A stretch of 64,000 bases of DNA, taken from the NCBI GenBank assembly GCA_026874595.1, contig CM049313.1:29262008-29326007 (forward strand). The letters are read 5' to 3'. The notes under the pieces were generated by a model, which was given only the letters and a program-made list of their open reading frames with translations, had not been told where the DNA came from and searched no databases. Positions within the stretch are counted from its first letter, which is position 1, and each line of letters opens with the position of its first letter. The translations under genes were made by a program, and so were the position numbers. This document shows, in pieces, positions 60,989 to 64,000 of this stretch. Source of the stretch: Sipunculus nudus. Its lineage: Eukaryota > Annelida > Sipuncula > Golfingiida > Sipunculidae.

Positions 60989-63900
60989 AGCTCAGCTGAC
61001 TATAAGTCATCTGAGCTATAGTCGTGGTCCATTGTCTGTCGTCCGTCCGTCCGTCTGTCCGTAGATGTGGCACGTTTTGGAACCGTAAGACCTAGGAATC
61101 CAAAATTCGGCATAATGTTAGATGTCCCCAAGATCTTCTACCAAGCCGAAAACTGGGTCTTTGCGACTTTGTTCCTTTTAGAAATTAAGGAAAAACCTCA
61201 ATTTTTATTAAAAACCTATTTTTACACTTCAGGACTGCCTAATATCAAAACCACTCATCTGTTTTTCCTCATATTTACCATAATTATTCCTCTATATAGT
61301 TCCTATGTACATGCCAGAAATTATGTCTGTATTATGTAAATTTAAAAAGTTATGGGCCCAAACATAATGCATTGTGTAAAAAATCAGGAATGATATTTGA
61401 TCACCTAACACAAAATATGTTAAAGCTATAAACTTTTTTTCCAGTAATATAACTTTAATTAATCAAAATTAAATTGTATACCCAAAATTAGATCAAAATC
61501 TTTTAAATTTTTTAAAATATTAACAAAAATAAAAAATTGGTACCTTAAATTTTGCCCAACTTTGACCATGGCACGTGTTTTTCCTATAAGTACTGTGGAT
61601 TTAATTTTCACAGCATGTTTTTTCTAGCATTTTGTCTGTAAACACCAAAAATTTGAAACCAGTTGATCAAAAACTGTAGATTTTATTCAAGTTTTCAAGC
61701 ACCATGTAACATATTGTTTACATCAAGCTAGTGTCATGCAGTTTGCAAGTGCTCAGCTCCCCAGCTTCAGCTCTCAGTTCCTAAAATTTGGCATGCAATT
61801 AGATGTCTCAAAAATCCCCTACCATGCCAGGATTTGGTCACTAGGACTTAATACCTTCGAGATATTAATGAAAAACTTCATTTTTCCATTAAAAACCCAT
61901 TGTTACACTTCAAGACTGCCTAATATCAAAACCACTGATCTGACTTTAATCAAATATAATATACATATTTTTCTATACATTCTCTATGCACTTACCAGAA
62001 ATGATGTCAGGATTGCATAATTGTTTTAAGTTATGGGCCCAAACATAATGCACTTTGTAAAAAATCAAGAAATATATTTACTCCCTTAACAAGAGGATTG
62101 CTGAAGCTAGAGATTTTTTGTCAGGGATGTAACATTATTTAATCAAGATTCAATTGGATACCCAAAATTAGTTCTGAATTTTTCAAATTTTATAAGTTAT
62201 TAGTATAAATATAAAATTAGTACCTTAAATTTTGCCCAACTTTGACCATGGCATGTTTGTTTCCTGAGAGCACTGTTGATATAATTTTCATATCATGCAC
62301 ACACAAAGATTTCAGCTTTTTAGTTTAAAAAGTTCGTCCGTCCGTCTGTAGATGTGGCACGTTTTGAAACCGTAAGACCTAGGAATCCAAAATTCAGCAT
62401 AATGTTAGATGTCCCTAAGATCTCCTACCAAGCCGAAAACTGGGTCTTTGCGACTTTGTTCCTTTGAGAAATTAAGGAAAAACCTCAATTTTTGATTAAA
62501 ATCCTATTTTCACACTTCAGGACTGCCTAATATCAAAACCACTCATCTGTTTTTCCTCATATTTACCATAAATATTCTTCTATATAGTTCCTATGTACAT
62601 GCTAGAAATTAAGTCTGTTAAGTATGAATTCTTTAAGTTATGGGCCCAAACATAATGGACTTTGTAAAAAATCAGGAAAAATATTTACTCACTTAACATG
62701 AAAAATTTTGAAACTAGAGTCTATTTTCCCAAGTATATAACTATGTTTAATTAAGATTCAATTGTTTACCCAAAATTAGATCTGAATTTTGTAAATTTTT
62801 TAAGTAATTAGCATAAAAATAAAATCAGTACCTTAAATTTTGCCCAACTTTGACCATGGCACGTTTTTATCCTGTAAGTACCATTGATTTAATTTTCACA
62901 GCATGTAAACATAAATATTTAATTTGTTTAAATCTGAAATTTGGAAGTAAAAGCTTGAAAATTAAGCTAGTTATTGATTTTTTTCTTGAGGCACTATTGT
63001 AGTCATTTGCTTTGATTACAGATTACAAAGCAGGGTCCCACTCCAGGTCACTGGAAGTCAGCTATGCCAGGGTTTCTGATTTGTTACAGTCACTGGGGGA
63101 GATCACCTGCTGTGACAGGTGTACAGTTATTCTCATATCACCACCCCAATCACCCCCCCCCCCCCCCCCCCCCCCCCCCCCGCAAACCCAACCCAGCAAG
63201 TGTTATGCAGTATTGTTATTGTTTTCACTGTATCTCCTTAATTGTAATGCTGTTTCCACTCTGATATGCAAAAACTTTCCTTGAAAAAGTAATTCAAGGT
63301 GTAATCCAGAAGATGCAATGTTGTGTAATGTAGCATTTTTAAAGAAATCATTTTTCTTTTAAATGATTTTACCAATCATAATGGAACCCATCAGTATGCT
63401 TAAATTATGATAAAATATGAAGCACATTATGGATAAATAAAGACACAATTAAAATTGTGAAATCTAAATCAAGTATTTTTTTTAGATATTTATTGTTTTT
63501 CAGATTTAAAGATAAATTTTTGTGGTAAAAAATAAATAAACATTTGTATGCATGATGTGGTGTTATCTGACAAGATTGAGATTTATGATGATGCAATTGA
63601 GAATTATGAATCAACTTTTATATTCAGATATATATGTTATATTGAAAATGTATAGAAATATAAACTTAAATTAAAAAAAAAAATTGATGTGATAAAAAAA
63701 TGAGGATTTATTACAAACATTTGTTCACTATTTTCCTGCATCAGCAGAATTTGAGATCAGGCTTTGTTTGCCATGTTTTATGTTGTTAATTAGTTATATT
63801 TCAGCTGTATACATTTCATAAAAAAAACATATATTTAAAAAAAATATATATATACAAAAAAAAGATTCGATTGAACAAATGTGTAAATTACTGAAATGTC

Positions 63901-64000
63901 AACAGTTAATCGAAAAGCCAACTAATGATCATGGTAATTGTACAGAGCATTTGTTCACAAACTGCTCACATGCTTCAGTTTCAACATTAGGAAACACATG
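60989..64000 (+). mobile_element. R1 copy running off the right edge
   Basis: 5' hairpin at 60989. The R1 body is repeated three times (about 61070-61730, 61740-62330, 62337-63000), followed by a poly-C tract (63153-63181) and an endonuclease relic from about 63877. The order matches the complete copy at 25121-31451, so its 3' end should lie shortly beyond the window. Confidence 0.65.
63877..64000 (+). pseudogene. AP-endonuclease-like domain relic, cut by window edge
   Basis: The frame reads LLKCQQLIEKPTNDHGNCTE, HLFTNC, ASVSTLGNT, collinear with the relic at 30781-31176 (QQLVREPTNDHGNTID, VFTNC, ASVSTLENT). It lies near the 3' end of an R1 copy on the same strand. The GDFN region upstream is not recognisable. 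Confidence 0.65.

Noticed and set aside
63012-63284. Proline-rich frames around 63150-63185
   Set aside because: Created by the poly-C tract at 63153-63181.

Overview
The window looks like nuclear DNA of a repeat-rich animal, most likely a marine invertebrate (a bivalve or another lophotrochozoan is my best guess). The reasons are: strongly A+T-rich sequence, no prokaryotic gene organisation, no long intact reading frame in 64 kb, and interspersed elements built like the tandem-repeat-cored 'pearl'/HINE elements of bivalves. I found no complete host gene. One 70-bp stretch (52523-52592) has exon-like borders and an open frame.

Almost everything is transposon. Three families account for about two thirds of the window; I name them here R1, R2 and H1. 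R1 starts AGCTCAGCTGACT and ends in a GACCCATGGGTC hairpin followed by CTTG or CTAG. R2 starts AGCGAACCTGTG and ends CACAGGTTCGC plus an AGGCCTGTAGGCCT hairpin and CTTG. H1 starts GTATCCGCC and ends GGCGGATAC plus the hairpin GTAGTCGCTTGTCGACTAC and CTAG, around a core of tandem repeats. All three have short subterminal inverted repeats, a 3' hairpin, a CTWG terminus, and insertion at TT without a longer target duplication. That is the architecture of Helentron-type rolling-circle transposons and their non-autonomous relatives. Two R1 copies keep a fragment of an AP-endonuclease-like domain (30.8 kb, and the right edge of the window), which fits a Helentron origin.

The copies are stacked inside one another, nearly all on the + strand. 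From left to right: a TA-flanked terminal-inverted-repeat (TIR) element in a microsatellite (1.25-3.24 kb); an R1 copy stretched over 4.18-18.05 kb by an R2 copy, a second TA-flanked element carrying an inverted H1 copy, a further H1 copy and another R1-type element; an R2 copy at 18.5-24.9 kb holding a 2.3-kb TIR element and an R1 element that itself holds an H1 copy; two R1-type elements joined head to tail (25.1-33.7 kb); an R1 copy at 34.9-40.9 kb split by a 2.76-kb transposon with 0.82-kb terminal inverted repeats; an R2 copy (42.8-46.2 kb) inserted into an R1 tail whose terminal hairpin was later split by a LINE fragment; a small TIR element and H1 copy D (47.2-49.8 kb); a stretch of apparently single-copy DNA with a third TA-flanked element and the exon candidate (49.8-53.8 kb); an R2 copy containing H1 copy E (53.8-56.8 kb); and R1-type elements to the right edge.

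Because the families are multicopy, several insertions have an unoccupied paralogue elsewhere in the window. These empty sites let me place element ends and target duplications from the sequence alone. A perfect palindrome, GGTGGCGCCACC, recurs several dozen times at the end of a similar ~100-bp module in R1-type, R2 and H1 elements alike, and is the strongest unexplained pattern here. All positions were read by eye without alignment software, so boundaries may shift by a few bases.
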